A stretch of DNA of 64,000 bases from Myxococcota bacterium (GTDB lineage: Bacteria > Myxococcota > JAJVIH01), in NCBI GenBank assembly GCA_022072125.1, contig JAJVIH010000020.1:62001-126000 (forward strand), given 5' to 3'. The translations under genes and the position numbers were made by a program. The notes below the pieces were generated by a model. The model saw only the letters and a list, made by a program, of their open reading frames with translations. It was not told the DNA's origin and searched no databases. This document shows, piece after piece, positions 17,273 through 26,041 of this stretch (positions are counted from its first letter, which is position 1; each line of letters begins with the position of its first letter).

Positions 17273-18678
17273 CAGTTGATGGCCAGATCGAGGAAATAAG
17301 AGATGGAGAGAATGAAGGCGCCCGCCTCGGTGTCGAGTTTGAGACCCGCGTCCATGGTGACGGGGACGTTGAACGCCAGATTGGGCGTCAGATTGGGCTG
17401 CGGCCCGCGCACCGAGCCCTCCCGCGAGTCGCTCCAGGCAAAATTGGCGCTGGCGTAGGCGTAGGCCCGGTATACGCCCCGGGAGCCGCTGTGAAACAAC
17501 CGGTGATAATCCACGCTCGTGCTGATCAGCACGTCGTCGTAGACCGAAATGTCGCTGGTGTTCAGTTCCATGACGCGCGGCAGGCTGGATTTGTTGAGGG
17601 TGAAATAGGAATAGTCGCCAATAAAAAACCGGTTGAAGAAGGGCGCATCTCCCTGCACATAACCGGCGTGCAACCGCCCGCCCAGGCTGTCGCGCGGAGT
17701 CAGGGACAGGTGAAAGGCGCCTTGCAGAAAATAGCGGGAGAAATTGTAGTCGCTGGCCAGCCTGCTGGTGGATAACTCCGTGGACAACGAGATCAGCGAG
17801 CCGCGGGTGGGAACAAAATCGTCGTCCCGCGAGTCCCGCATCATGGTGAACCCCAGCGAGGTGAGGTAGCTGCGCCCGGGCAGGATATAAGGCGGATTGA
17901 TAAACACCGGGCCGCGGAACGACGCCTCAATCCCCTCCACCCGCAAATCCATGAAGCCGCGGGTGAAGCGGCTGAACGCAAACCCCGTGCTTGCGATGGC
18001 TCCCGCGCGGCGGTACTCCAGCCGGGCGCGGGCGCCGTTCTCTTCCTGTCCCCATTCCTGGCCGCTGTTGTAAAGCAGGGTGACACCCAGGCTGGCCGCC
18101 GTGCCGAGCAGGCGTCCATCGTACCAGCGCAGCCGGTAACCCTGCACCTGCGCGCTCGCCAGCACCGCGCCCGACAGGGATATCCCCCTGCCAAACAGGT
18201 TGGATTCGCCAAATGATCCGCCAATCCAGAATGGAACCACGCCGGAAAACCCCAGGTACCATTCCTCCAGCAACAGCGTGGAGCGCTCGGTCACCTGCAC
18301 CTGTACGATGACCTGGCCGCGCCGCGCCCCCTTTTTCAGACTCAGTTCCACCGAACTGAAATAGCCGGTGTTGAGCAGGCGCAAGCGGGCCAAATCGAGG
18401 TCGTCATCGTTAATCAACGCCCCTGGATGCAGGTCCATGAGCGCGATGATCAGGCCGGAATTGGTGGACTGGTTGCCTGCGACTTCAATGCTTTCCACCG
18501 TCAACGCCCGCCGGTGCTCCAGGGAGAGCGGAACAGGCTGGGCAAAAGCCTCCAGACCCAAAATCTGAACCAGAATCAGTGTGGCCAGCACGCCACAGGT
18601 GCGTAGAAGTTGACGCACCCAACCCGGTCCGGATGGGGTCAAAACGCCTGTTTGGGGGCTGAAAAGGCCGTTAAACAT
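17272..18678 (-). CDS. BamA/TamA-like outer-membrane protein with a single POTRA domain
   Basis: 468 residues. A long signal sequence ends near AQP (about 48). One POTRA-like domain follows (LTVESIEVAGNQSTNSGLI to GQVIVQVQVTERSTLL). The rest is a 16-strand-type surface-antigen barrel with alternating aromatic strands, ending FILSISYFLDLAIN. A single POTRA is short for BamA (five) or TamA (three), so this is a small Omp85 relative, perhaps secreting or inserting a specific partner. It is first in the operon with DUF4390 and the sensor kinase, which suggests envelope-stress sensing. Confidence 0.82.
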   Translation of the reverse strand: MFNGLFSPQTGVLTPSGPGWVRQLLRTCGVLATLILVQILGLEAFAQPVPLSLEHRRALTVESIEVAGNQSTNSGLIIALMDLHPGALINDDDLDLARLRLLNTGYFSSVELSLKKGARRGQVIVQVQVTERSTLLLEEWYLGFSGVVPFWIGGSFGESNLFGRGISLSGAVLASAQVQGYRLRWYDGRLLGTAASLGVTLLYNSGQEWGQEENGARARLEYRRAGAIASTGFAFSRFTRGFMDLRVEGIEASFRGPVFINPPYILPGRSYLTSLGFTMMRDSRDDDFVPTRGSLISLSTELSTSRLASDYNFSRYFLQGAFHLSLTPRDSLGGRLHAGYVQGDAPFFNRFFIGDYSYFTLNKSSLPRVMELNTSDISVYDDVLISTSVDYHRLFHSGSRGVYRAYAYASANFAWSDSREGSVRGPQPNLTPNLAFNVPVTMDAGLKLDTEAGAFILSISYFLDLAIN

Positions 18679-18699
18679 ATCAGAACCGCCCTCCCGGGG

Positions 18700-18715
18700 T
18701 TGGCACGGTTGTTGA
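18700..18715 (+). promoter_or_regulatory. sigma-54-like promoter element
   Basis: TTGGCACG-N4-TTGA. The -24 box is a perfect match to the sigma-54 consensus, spacing is correct, and the -12 box departs only in TTGA for TTGC. Transcription would start near 18727, running rightward into the hairpin at 18742-18796 and then the SDR gene. Confidence 0.45.
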
Positions 18716-18741
18716 AATACCAGAGAGCGGAAGGACGCATC

Positions 18742-18796
18742 AAAGCGGAGTGCAAATCCCGGGCCTTAAACCCGGTTTGTACTCCGCTTTGTTTTT
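18742..18796 (+). terminator. strong terminator-like hairpin between divergent genes
   Basis: AAAGCGGAGTGCAAA (18742-18756) pairs with 18776-18790 over 15 bp including one G-U pair. A further 5-bp GC stem (18759-18763 with 18771-18775) and a 7-base loop close it. GTTTTTG follows on the right. It reads as a rightward intrinsic terminator, yet no rightward gene lies before it. It could be a leader attenuator for the SDR gene or the end of a short RNA of about 65 nt from the promoter at 18700. Confidence 0.65.
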
Positions 18797-18870
18797 GTGG
18801 TGTTCTGCCGCCATTGTTTCCGGCATGACTTCAAATGGCGGCCGGATTCGCCGGCCGCGGCGGAGGAATG

Positions 18871-19611
18871 ATGTCCCACCAGCCACGAACAGCGGTGATC
18901 ACCGGCGCTAGCGCAGGCATTGGCGAGGCCACGGCGCGCGCGCTGGCGCGTGAAGGATTCCATGTCGTGCTTGGCGCCCGCCGCGTGGATCGGATTGAGG
19001 CCCTTGCGGCGGAGTTGGGCGGCCAGGCGTTCTCCCTTGACGTCACATCCAAAGACAGCGTGGCCGCGCTGGCCGCCTGCATTCCGCAGGCTTCTGTCCT
19101 GGTCAACAACGCCGGTCTGGCCCTGGGTCTGGACCCGCTCGAAAGCGGGAGCGACAGCGACTGGGAAACCGTCATCGAAACCAACGTGCTGGGGCTGATG
19201 CGCGTCACCCGCGCGCTGCTGCCCGCGCTGCAACGGGCGCCGCACTCCCATATCGTCAACCTGGGATCGGTGGCGGGTTGGGAATCCTACAAGGGCGGAA
19301 GCGCCTACTGCGCCTCGAAACATGCCGTACGTTCCTTGTCGCGGACCCTGCGGCTGGAACTGCTGGGACGGCCCATCCGGGTGACCGAGGTGTCGCCGGG
19401 ACTGGTGAAGACGGAGTTCAGCCTGGTGCGTTTCCATGGCGACGCAGCCCGGGCTGAAACCCCCTACGCGGGATTGCAGCCGCTGACCGCGGACGACATC
19501 GCCGAATGCGTCCGGTGGGCGGTGATGTTGCCGCCCCACGTCAACATTGATGAGATAATCGTCAAGCCGGTGGCGCAGGCTTCCGCCACTGTCGTCCACC
19601 GGGCGGGGTGA
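18871..19611 (+). CDS. short-chain dehydrogenase/reductase (YdfG-like)
   Basis: NAD(P)-dependent oxidoreductase of 246 residues. Visible are the Rossmann glycine motif (VITGASAGIGEATA), NNAG (LVNNAGLALG), the catalytic Ser (IVNLGSVAGWESY) and the YxxxK pair (AYCASKHAV). An Arg after the second strand (LGARRVDRIEAL) favours NADP. The second of two adjacent ATG codons is preferred because GGAGGA lies 4-5 nt before it. The best-fitting subgroup is YdfG-like 3-hydroxy-acid dehydrogenase; the substrate is uncertain. Confidence 0.9.
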   Translation: MSHQPRTAVITGASAGIGEATARALAREGFHVVLGARRVDRIEALAAELGGQAFSLDVTSKDSVAALAACIPQASVLVNNAGLALGLDPLESGSDSDWETVIETNVLGLMRVTRALLPALQRAPHSHIVNLGSVAGWESYKGGSAYCASKHAVRSLSRTLRLELLGRPIRVTEVSPGLVKTEFSLVRFHGDAARAETPYAGLQPLTADDIAECVRWAVMLPPHVNIDEIIVKPVAQASATVVHRAG

Positions 19612-19657
19612 CGCCGCCGTCACGCGGGAGTGGAAAGCTGACGGACAGACGGAACGA

Positions 19658-22414
19658 TCAAACGCCGTCCACGTCGAAGTCGTTCTTCTTCTTTTTGCCG
19701 GGAAGCCATCCAAACAGCATGGCCATCAGTTTGGCGAAGAACCCCTGTTTGGCGGGCTCGACCGCCAGCGGCGCCGAAGCGCCGTTGGAAGGCGGCCGGC
19801 TCCCCAGCGACGAATCCACCTGAATGGAATCGCTGGGCCCGGCGGTCAGGGGAACGCTGTTCCATGCCTGCTGCTTTTTCTCGGAGACCAGCCAGTCGTT
19901 CAGGGAAACCCCGGCGATGGTGTGGTCGCGACGTGGGACATTCTGTCCCACATTATCCTCGCCCATGGAAATCGGGCTGTTGGCGGCGAGAAAATCTCCC
20001 GAACTGCGCGGCGCCGCCTGCCCGGGCGGATACCCCGGAGGTTGCCCATATTGCGGCGGCATCCCGGGCGGCATGCCCTGAACGGGCGGCATTCCGGGGG
20101 GATAACCCTGCGGAGGATAACCTGGGTGCATGCCCTGTGGAGGATATCCAGGCGGAAAACCCGGCTGCTGGGGGTAACCTTGAGGCGGAAAGCCCTGCGG
20201 CGGATATCCGGGAGGCGGCTGGCCAGGGAATCCTCCGGCCTGCATGGGGGGCTGTTGCGGCATCCCCTGCGGCATGCCCATGGGCGGAATCATTCCCGGC
20301 GGAAACGCCTGGGGAGGAGGCTGCCCCGGCATGGCAGGGGCGGGAGCAGGTGAAGGCGGAACCTGCTGGGCCGCTTGCGCCGCCGCCTGGGCGCCGCCCT
20401 TTTTCACCTCGTCCGGCACTTCCTTCATGTTCAGGATGGCCTTCATCTCGCGGCCGGAGATGCCATCCCGCGCAGTGACGGTCAGAATGCCTTCGTTGTT
20501 GATGGCGAAGCTGATCTGGATTTTGTTCTGGCCCTTGGGCGCGGCCGTCAGCCCGTTGAACTTCAGCGTGCCCATGTAATCGTTGGCGGCGAATTGCTCC
20601 GCCTCACCCTGCAGGATCACCAGTTTGAGTTCCTGCTGGTTATCGTGGGCCGTGCTGATGGTGAATTTGCGCTCGCAGGGCAAGGGCGTGTTGGCGGGGA
20701 TGATGCGCGCGTAGCCGCCGCCGGGCAACGCCAGGCCAATCGAGATGGGCAGCACGTCAATCAGCAACACGCCCGCGCTGGATCGTGTGATGGAGTGAGC
20801 AAGCAGCCCCGCTCCCAGCGCCACGACTTCGTCGGGATGGACGCTGTGGTTGGGCTTCTTCTGGAAATGCTCTTCGATTTTTCTCCAGACCAGGGGATAG
20901 CGGCTCTGACCGCCGACGAGGATGATCTCGTCGAGCTCGGTTTTCTTGATGTTCTTGGCGGCCAGCACCGCGTCGCAAACCGCGAGGGTTTTGTCCACCA
21001 AATCCTCGGTCAGTTCGTGCAGTTTGTCCCGGGTCAGGGTCAGCTTGAGATCCAGCGGCTTGCCTTCGTGCATGTGGATGAAAGGCACATGCACTTCCAC
21101 CTGCGGCTGCTCGGACAGGCTGATTTTGGCCGCCTCCGCCGCGAATTTGACGCGCTGCTGAACGATGGTGTCCGAAGGCAAATCAATGCCGTGCTGGCTG
21201 CGGAACACCATGTTGAAATAGTCCACGATGCGGATATCGAAGTCTATGCCGCCCAGGAAGTTGTTGCCGCCCGTGGACACCACTTCGTACACGTCGTTGG
21301 CGATATGCAGCACCGATGCGTCGAAGGTGCCGCCGCCGAGGTCGTATATCAGGACGCGCTGGTCCAGGCTGCGGCCAAAGCCATAGGCGAGAGCGGCGGC
21401 CGTCGGCTCGTTGACGATGCGCTCGACATGGAAGGCCGCCACGCGCCCCGCCAGACGGACCGCGTTGCGCTGGTTATCATTGTAATAGGCGGGAACGGTG
21501 ATGACGCAGCGGTTGATCTCCTGACCGTAGTACTCCTGGGCGATCTCCTTGATCTCCGACAGGATGAGGGAAGACACCTTGGGCAGGGACATCACCTGGG
21601 CGCCGATTTTGACCGCGACGCTGCCATCGTGGGCTTCCAGTATCTCGTAGGTGAAATAATTCTTCAGGCTCTGGACAATGGGCGAATTGTATTTGCGGCC
21701 TATCAGGCGCTTCGCCCCGTAGACCGTGTTCTTGGGATTGAGCAGGAACTGGCTTTTGGCCACGTGTCCCACCAGCAGCTTGCCACGATCATTGATCGCC
21801 ACCATCGAGGGAATGGTGTTGTAGCCACGCCGGGATGGAATGACGATCGGCTTGCCGTTCTCCACGACGGCCGCGCAGGAATTGGTGGTGCCCAGGTCAA
21901 TGCCAATGACCGGACCGGTCGGCGAGGTCAACTCGGGAAGCTCTTCACCCCCATCGGCGGACAGGCTGCCGCTGCTCACGTAGTCAGCGCTTGCCTTCGG
22001 GCGGGCCACCGGCTGTGCGGCCGGCGCGGGCGCCGGAACGGCCGGAACGGATGGTTGCGGAGCCATGGCGGGCATCGCCGCTTGCGAGGGCCGGGCCCCC
22101 GCCTGGGTCTTGTAATACAAGACCCGGTTCAGAATTTCCGTATTGGCCTGATCCAGGTTGACGAAACGGACCACGCATCCACTAACCGATTTGGGATTGG
22201 AAGGATCCGCGGTTTTGACTTCGACCACGGCGCCGGTTCCTTCAAAAACCGGCGCGCCGGAGGCCAAAAAACAGGAAAACTTAACCTCGGTGCCCACGGG
22301 AGGGGGCTGAGGCGTCCGGAAGAACATGCCCGCTTTCTGGATAAACGGGTGGTACTTCTGGATGAATTCATCCGCCGTGTTGTACGGCAATTTGACGCGG
22401 ACATGTGGCTGCAA
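19658..22414 (-). CDS. PilZ-like domain fused to an Hsp70 (DnaK-type) chaperone with a PGYPPQ-rich tail
   Basis: 918 residues. About 1-105 resembles the PilZ-type domain found in Myxococcota (VRVKLPYNTADEFI, PPPVGTEVKFSCFLASG). Its c-di-GMP motif looks degenerate: the DxSxxG position reads FIQKAG. A Pro/Ala linker leads to an Hsp70 ATPase domain from about 168 (VIGIDLGTTNSCAAVV, YDLGGGTFDASVL, VNEPTAAALAYGFG) and a beta substrate-binding domain to about 660. The alpha-helical lid is missing and is replaced by about 140 residues of Pro/Gly/Met/Gln with repeated GYPPQ units. A final segment (GFFAKLMAMLFGWLPGKKKK) could dock on membrane. The TTG start at 22414 is forced by an in-frame TAG four codons upstream, with GAGGG as ribosome site. 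Confidence 0.88.
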   Translation of the reverse strand: MQPHVRVKLPYNTADEFIQKYHPFIQKAGMFFRTPQPPPVGTEVKFSCFLASGAPVFEGTGAVVEVKTADPSNPKSVSGCVVRFVNLDQANTEILNRVLYYKTQAGARPSQAAMPAMAPQPSVPAVPAPAPAAQPVARPKASADYVSSGSLSADGGEELPELTSPTGPVIGIDLGTTNSCAAVVENGKPIVIPSRRGYNTIPSMVAINDRGKLLVGHVAKSQFLLNPKNTVYGAKRLIGRKYNSPIVQSLKNYFTYEILEAHDGSVAVKIGAQVMSLPKVSSLILSEIKEIAQEYYGQEINRCVITVPAYYNDNQRNAVRLAGRVAAFHVERIVNEPTAAALAYGFGRSLDQRVLIYDLGGGTFDASVLHIANDVYEVVSTGGNNFLGGIDFDIRIVDYFNMVFRSQHGIDLPSDTIVQQRVKFAAEAAKISLSEQPQVEVHVPFIHMHEGKPLDLKLTLTRDKLHELTEDLVDKTLAVCDAVLAAKNIKKTELDEIILVGGQSRYPLVWRKIEEHFQKKPNHSVHPDEVVALGAGLLAHSITRSSAGVLLIDVLPISIGLALPGGGYARIIPANTPLPCERKFTISTAHDNQQELKLVILQGEAEQFAANDYMGTLKFNGLTAAPKGQNKIQISFAINNEGILTVTARDGISGREMKAILNMKEVPDEVKKGGAQAAAQAAQQVPPSPAPAPAMPGQPPPQAFPPGMIPPMGMPQGMPQQPPMQAGGFPGQPPPGYPPQGFPPQGYPQQPGFPPGYPPQGMHPGYPPQGYPPGMPPVQGMPPGMPPQYGQPPGYPPGQAAPRSSGDFLAANSPISMGEDNVGQNVPRRDHTIAGVSLNDWLVSEKKQQAWNSVPLTAGPSDSIQVDSSLGSRPPSNGASAPLAVEPAKQGFFAKLMAMLFGWLPGKKKKNDFDVDGV
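20030..20330 (-). repeat. in-frame low-complexity repeat coding GYPPQ/GMPP units
   Basis: Purely coding repetition inside the Hsp70-fusion gene. Units such as GYPPQGFPPQGYPQQP are imperfect in both DNA and protein, so expansion by slippage is possible. Such Pro/Gly/Gln segments resemble disordered tails that drive self-association. Confidence 0.75.
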
Positions 22415-22482
22415 AGCCTACCCTCGCGTTGTGGCTAATCCCCCTCGCCGGCGGACGCACCAGGCAGAAGACCTCCAATTGA

Positions 22483-22522
22483 ACTGGGGCACACAATAGA
22501 CTCCCAACCCCAGTGAAGTCAA
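22483..22522 (-). promoter_or_regulatory. promoter of the PilZ-Hsp70 gene with flanking inverted repeat
   Basis: Leftward TTGACT (22517-22522), 18 bp, TATTGT (22493-22498). Start of transcription is expected near 22486, about 70 nt before the TTG start codon. A perfect 7-bp inverted repeat, ACTGGGG (22483-22489) and CCCCAGT (22508-22514), brackets the -10 region with arm centres 25 bp apart and could be an operator. The remainder of the 22415-22745 divergent gap holds no other clear signal, and no convincing promoter for the rightward SGNH gene. Confidence 0.55.
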
Positions 22523-22745
22523 ACGAACAGAATTTAGAAACCTGTTTAATTCCTTCCAGAAGGGTTGAAACCAGGCTTCTTCGCAGGTTCATGGAAATGT
22601 CATGGAATCCGGATTCTGTTTGTCCGGGCGAGGTTCAACCCCATTGCAATCATTTTCATCCGGACTCGCGGATTCGAGCACGGGTCCATCCCTTCCTGCC
22701 GGCCTTGCACCACGGAGCATTTGCCCGGAAAACATCCGCCGGTTA

Positions 22746-23858
22746 ATGAAGAGATCATTCCTGGTTCCGGTGATGAACGCACTCTCCTGGCGGCGGAAAA
22801 TAGGCTTTGCCTCTGCCCTGATTCTGGCCGGTCTCTGCGCCGCGCTGGCGGGGGCGGAACTGTTTTGCCGTCTGTTTGCATCACCCCAACATGCGGGAAT
22901 CGCCCAATGGCGGGCAGGCGGGGAAAGCCCGTATCTGGTGAATCCGGGGGGGAAGCCCATGCTCCGCTATAAAGCCAATGTGGTTGTCTCCGGACCAGGC
23001 GGAAGCACCATCCGGGCCACCAATTCGCTGGGGTTCCGCGACCGCGAGGCCGCCTGGGAAAAATCACCGGAGACCTGGCGGGTGTTGCTGCTGGGGGACT
23101 CGGTGACCGCGGCAGACCCGCCATTCGATCTGCCGGTGGAGCATACCTGGGAAAACCGGCTGGAGGACGCCGTCAACGCCCGCAATCCCGTGCGGCGCGT
23201 GGAGATTGTCAACCTGGCCGTGGGCAGCTACGACGCCGCCCTGGAGGCGCAATTGCTGGAAAGCGTGGCCGCCAGGCTGCGGCCGGACGCGGTCTGGATT
23301 GCGTTCGTGACCAATGATATCCATCAGCCTCCTCCGCGCATTTGGGTTTCTGGAGACCAGGTGATGGTTCTGGATGTTTTTCAGGATGACCCGGGCCGCC
23401 GCGAAGCCTCCTTCTGGCTGGACAATCTGCTGATGAACCATTCGCAACTCTACCGCCAGCTTCGCATTGGCGAGATCGCACGGGAAACGGCTGCTTCAAC
23501 CCCGGCGCGGGAACAAAAACTCCGCGACGCCGCCTGGAAGGCCTACCAGCGCATCCTTGAGTTGAGCCGCGGCGCGGGCGCCCAGGTGGGCGCCATTCTG
23601 CTGGCGGAACTGAACTCCCGGGCGTCCTATCGCCCAGGCGTCATCGAAAACGTCCACCAGGTCTTTCTGTCCTGGATGGCCCAACTCGGCGTCCCGGTGA
23701 TTGACACCACGGGCCTGCTGGATCACGCGCCGCCGGAATCCCTGCGTATCTTCCCGGACGATGTCTCCCATCTCAACGCGCGCGGACACCTGGAACTGGC
23801 GAAAGCGCTGGCGCCGCTGATGTGCGGGCCGCCATGGTCGCCGGAGACCTGCCCATGA
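22746..23858 (+). CDS. membrane-anchored SGNH/GDSL-type hydrolase
   Basis: About 370 residues from the ATG at 22746 (an ATG at 22773 is equally possible; neither has a good ribosome site). An N-terminal hydrophobic helix (IGFASALILAGLCAALAGAELF) anchors or exports it. SGNH blocks are visible: block I GDSVTAADPP with the nucleophile Ser, block II Gly in NLAVGSYD, block III FVTND, and block V DDVSHLNARGHLELA with Asp and His. Proteins of this kind add or remove O-acetyl groups on surface sugars. It overlaps the next gene by 4 bp (ATGA). Confidence 0.82.
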   Translation: MKRSFLVPVMNALSWRRKIGFASALILAGLCAALAGAELFCRLFASPQHAGIAQWRAGGESPYLVNPGGKPMLRYKANVVVSGPGGSTIRATNSLGFRDREAAWEKSPETWRVLLLGDSVTAADPPFDLPVEHTWENRLEDAVNARNPVRRVEIVNLAVGSYDAALEAQLLESVAARLRPDAVWIAFVTNDIHQPPPRIWVSGDQVMVLDVFQDDPGRREASFWLDNLLMNHSQLYRQLRIGEIARETAASTPAREQKLRDAAWKAYQRILELSRGAGAQVGAILLAELNSRASYRPGVIENVHQVFLSWMAQLGVPVIDTTGLLDHAPPESLRIFPDDVSHLNARGHLELAKALAPLMCGPPWSPETCP

Positions 23859-26041
23859 AAATCGTGTGGCTGGTGTTGGGGGGCTTCCGGCCGCCGGTTC
23901 CCTGGATAGCGATCTTCTGCGCCCTGTTCGCGGGGTGGCGCTTCTTCCTCGCTGCGACGCTGCCCAAATTTTTCCACAATTACGAAGAAGGGGTCATCAC
24001 CTCCGCCGCGTGGTTCATGACACGGGATCATCCCCTGCCCCTGCATGCGCTGCAGTTCAGCCCCTGGGAGCCGGGCAGCCTGCTGATGTCGGCCATGCTG
24101 GTCCCGCTGCATGCGATCTTTGGCGAGCACTGGCTGCAGCACAAGGCCCTGTCGCTGATGATGGCCGCCGTGGGGTTCGGATTTTTCCTGGCCTTTGTCC
24201 GCGAGGCCGTGTCTCCCGCCGCGTGGAGGGTGACGGCATGGTTGTGCATCCTCGCTCCGTTCCCCTGGATGTATCTGGATACGCTGCTATGGGGCAGCCA
24301 CGCCGAAAGCCGTGCGTTCCTGTGGATGTCCTTCTGGTTCCTGCAACGCTGGCGTCTCAACGCCAGCCGGACGGGGGAGATGACCCCCGCTGTTTTTGGG
24401 TGGCGAAGGTGGTTGCACAATCCCACCTTCGCCGCCGCGGGCGCGGGTTTGAGCCTGGGGTTCGGAACCGGCTTCGCCTACATCATGGGCGCGGCCGCCG
24501 CCACGCAGGCGCTGATCGTGTCGTGGTACGCGCCGCAACGGAATTTCCGCGCGCGCCTTCCTGTATGGGCGGCCGGCCTGCTGGCTGGATGGACGCCATG
24601 GCTGCTGGTGTTGGTCCAGGCGGTGAATGCGCGAAACCGGTCCATGGCGGATTTGGTTTCGGATGAAGCTCTGCGGAACAGCCTGCTGTCGGTCTACCAA
24701 TATCCCGCGGATGAAGTGCTCAGCCCCCAATCCGTTGAATCCATCACACACAGAATCCGGATAGCGTTCGGAATTTTGCGCGACGATCTGGAATACACCA
24801 ATGGAATTTTGGGGCTCTCCGCCATTGGCCAGTGGATGGTTCTCGCGGGAATCATTCCGGCCATCGCGGCGTTGGCGTGGCGCATCATCCGCAAACGGGG
24901 GTTCGCCTTCAATGCGCCGCTCGCCTGGACGGCTCTTTACTCGGTTATCATGTTGCTGGCGTTTGCATCCGCCCGGGGAGAATTCACATCCAACCGGTAC
25001 CTGGTGAGCCTGTATTTCCCGTTATTTCTCCTCACAGCCATGGGATGGGATGTTTTTGGCGGTGAAAAAAGGCGGTGGCTGCCGGGTTTCGCCGCTGTCC
25101 TGCTGTGGATGTCCGGACACCTGGCGGAAGTTCGCTATCTGTCATCCCAGGCGGCGAGAGTCTGGCCTGTCAAACAATTCGAGGCCAACAATAACCGGAT
25201 GTTCTTCACCACCATTGGCGCCAACCTCCAGTTCAACGGCGCCTTGAAAATTTCCAGCCCCAAACCTTCCTACATTCAGCCGGATGAACTGTCCTGGGTC
25301 CGGATAGGACAGGCGTTCGCCCGCGCGAATCAATGTGATCTGGACCTCAACTCCTCCGCCAAAATGTTTGAATGCCTGGGGGAAGAGCCATTCCCGGATT
25401 TTCCGGAACTGGGCGGCAGGGGAATCGCCCTCTACATCCTGCTGAAAATCAAACCACCCCTGTCAAACCGGCTCGACTTCGCGGAATCGGCGGCGCCCCG
25501 GTACCAGGCGGCGATTGTTCAGCGTCTTTCCGTCAGGGAAGTGGTTTCACACCGCATGGAACAGCGCGGACTCGATGTCAAACAACGCATGGACGAGGTG
25601 CTGAAACTCGACAGCGCCTATCATGAACAAATCGCCATCGGCGCCGGACGGGGCGTCGCCCAGATGGTGAGCAGGGTATGGTGGAGCGCCGACACCCTGG
25701 AAGAGGCCGCGCAACACCTGCGCAGGAAATACAAACACGTCAATCCGTGCCTGATTTATTTTGGGTATGGGGCGGAAATCTACCATCAGCACAAACAAGC
25801 CCCCGATATTGTCCGGTGGATGATGGTTCCATACGCCGCCCATGACGCCATGTGGGAAGGCATGGCGAAGGAAATCCTGCTGCACGATCCGGATCGGCTG
25901 GAACAAATCCTGGCTTTCTTCCGGAACCGGGCGCCCGATCTGCATCCCAAGCTGTTGGGCGGGCTGTACCGGCAGGTTCCCGCCAGCGGCTCGAAATTTG
26001 TCGGCAGGCCCGCCTGCATGGAGGCGCTCCGCCGCTACTGA
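23855..26041 (+). CDS. large polytopic membrane protein, GT-C glycosyltransferase-like
   Basis: 728 residues. The first about 450 hold 9-11 hydrophobic segments, starting right at the N-terminus (IVWLVLGGF, WIAIFCALFAGWRFFLAA). An early acidic loop (FHNYEEGV) sits where GT-C enzymes place their catalytic Asp/Glu. The last about 280 residues are soluble. The layout fits a lipid-linked-sugar-dependent glycosyltransferase, but no signature is decisive and it may instead be an uncharacterised membrane protein. It is coupled to the SGNH gene and overlaps the convergent flippase tail to tail by 7 bp. Confidence 0.6.
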   Translation: MKIVWLVLGGFRPPVPWIAIFCALFAGWRFFLAATLPKFFHNYEEGVITSAAWFMTRDHPLPLHALQFSPWEPGSLLMSAMLVPLHAIFGEHWLQHKALSLMMAAVGFGFFLAFVREAVSPAAWRVTAWLCILAPFPWMYLDTLLWGSHAESRAFLWMSFWFLQRWRLNASRTGEMTPAVFGWRRWLHNPTFAAAGAGLSLGFGTGFAYIMGAAAATQALIVSWYAPQRNFRARLPVWAAGLLAGWTPWLLVLVQAVNARNRSMADLVSDEALRNSLLSVYQYPADEVLSPQSVESITHRIRIAFGILRDDLEYTNGILGLSAIGQWMVLAGIIPAIAALAWRIIRKRGFAFNAPLAWTALYSVIMLLAFASARGEFTSNRYLVSLYFPLFLLTAMGWDVFGGEKRRWLPGFAAVLLWMSGHLAEVRYLSSQAARVWPVKQFEANNNRMFFTTIGANLQFNGALKISSPKPSYIQPDELSWVRIGQAFARANQCDLDLNSSAKMFECLGEEPFPDFPELGGRGIALYILLKIKPPLSNRLDFAESAAPRYQAAIVQRLSVREVVSHRMEQRGLDVKQRMDEVLKLDSAYHEQIAIGAGRGVAQMVSRVWWSADTLEEAAQHLRRKYKHVNPCLIYFGYGAEIYHQHKQAPDIVRWMMVPYAAHDAMWEGMAKEILLHDPDRLEQILAFFRNRAPDLHPKLLGGLYRQVPASGSKFVGRPACMEALRRY

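Noticed and set aside
20375-22438. A 687-codon plus-strand frame opposite the PilZ-Hsp70 gene.
   Set aside because: Its sense partner has unmistakable Hsp70 motifs; the frame is a GC-rich shadow.
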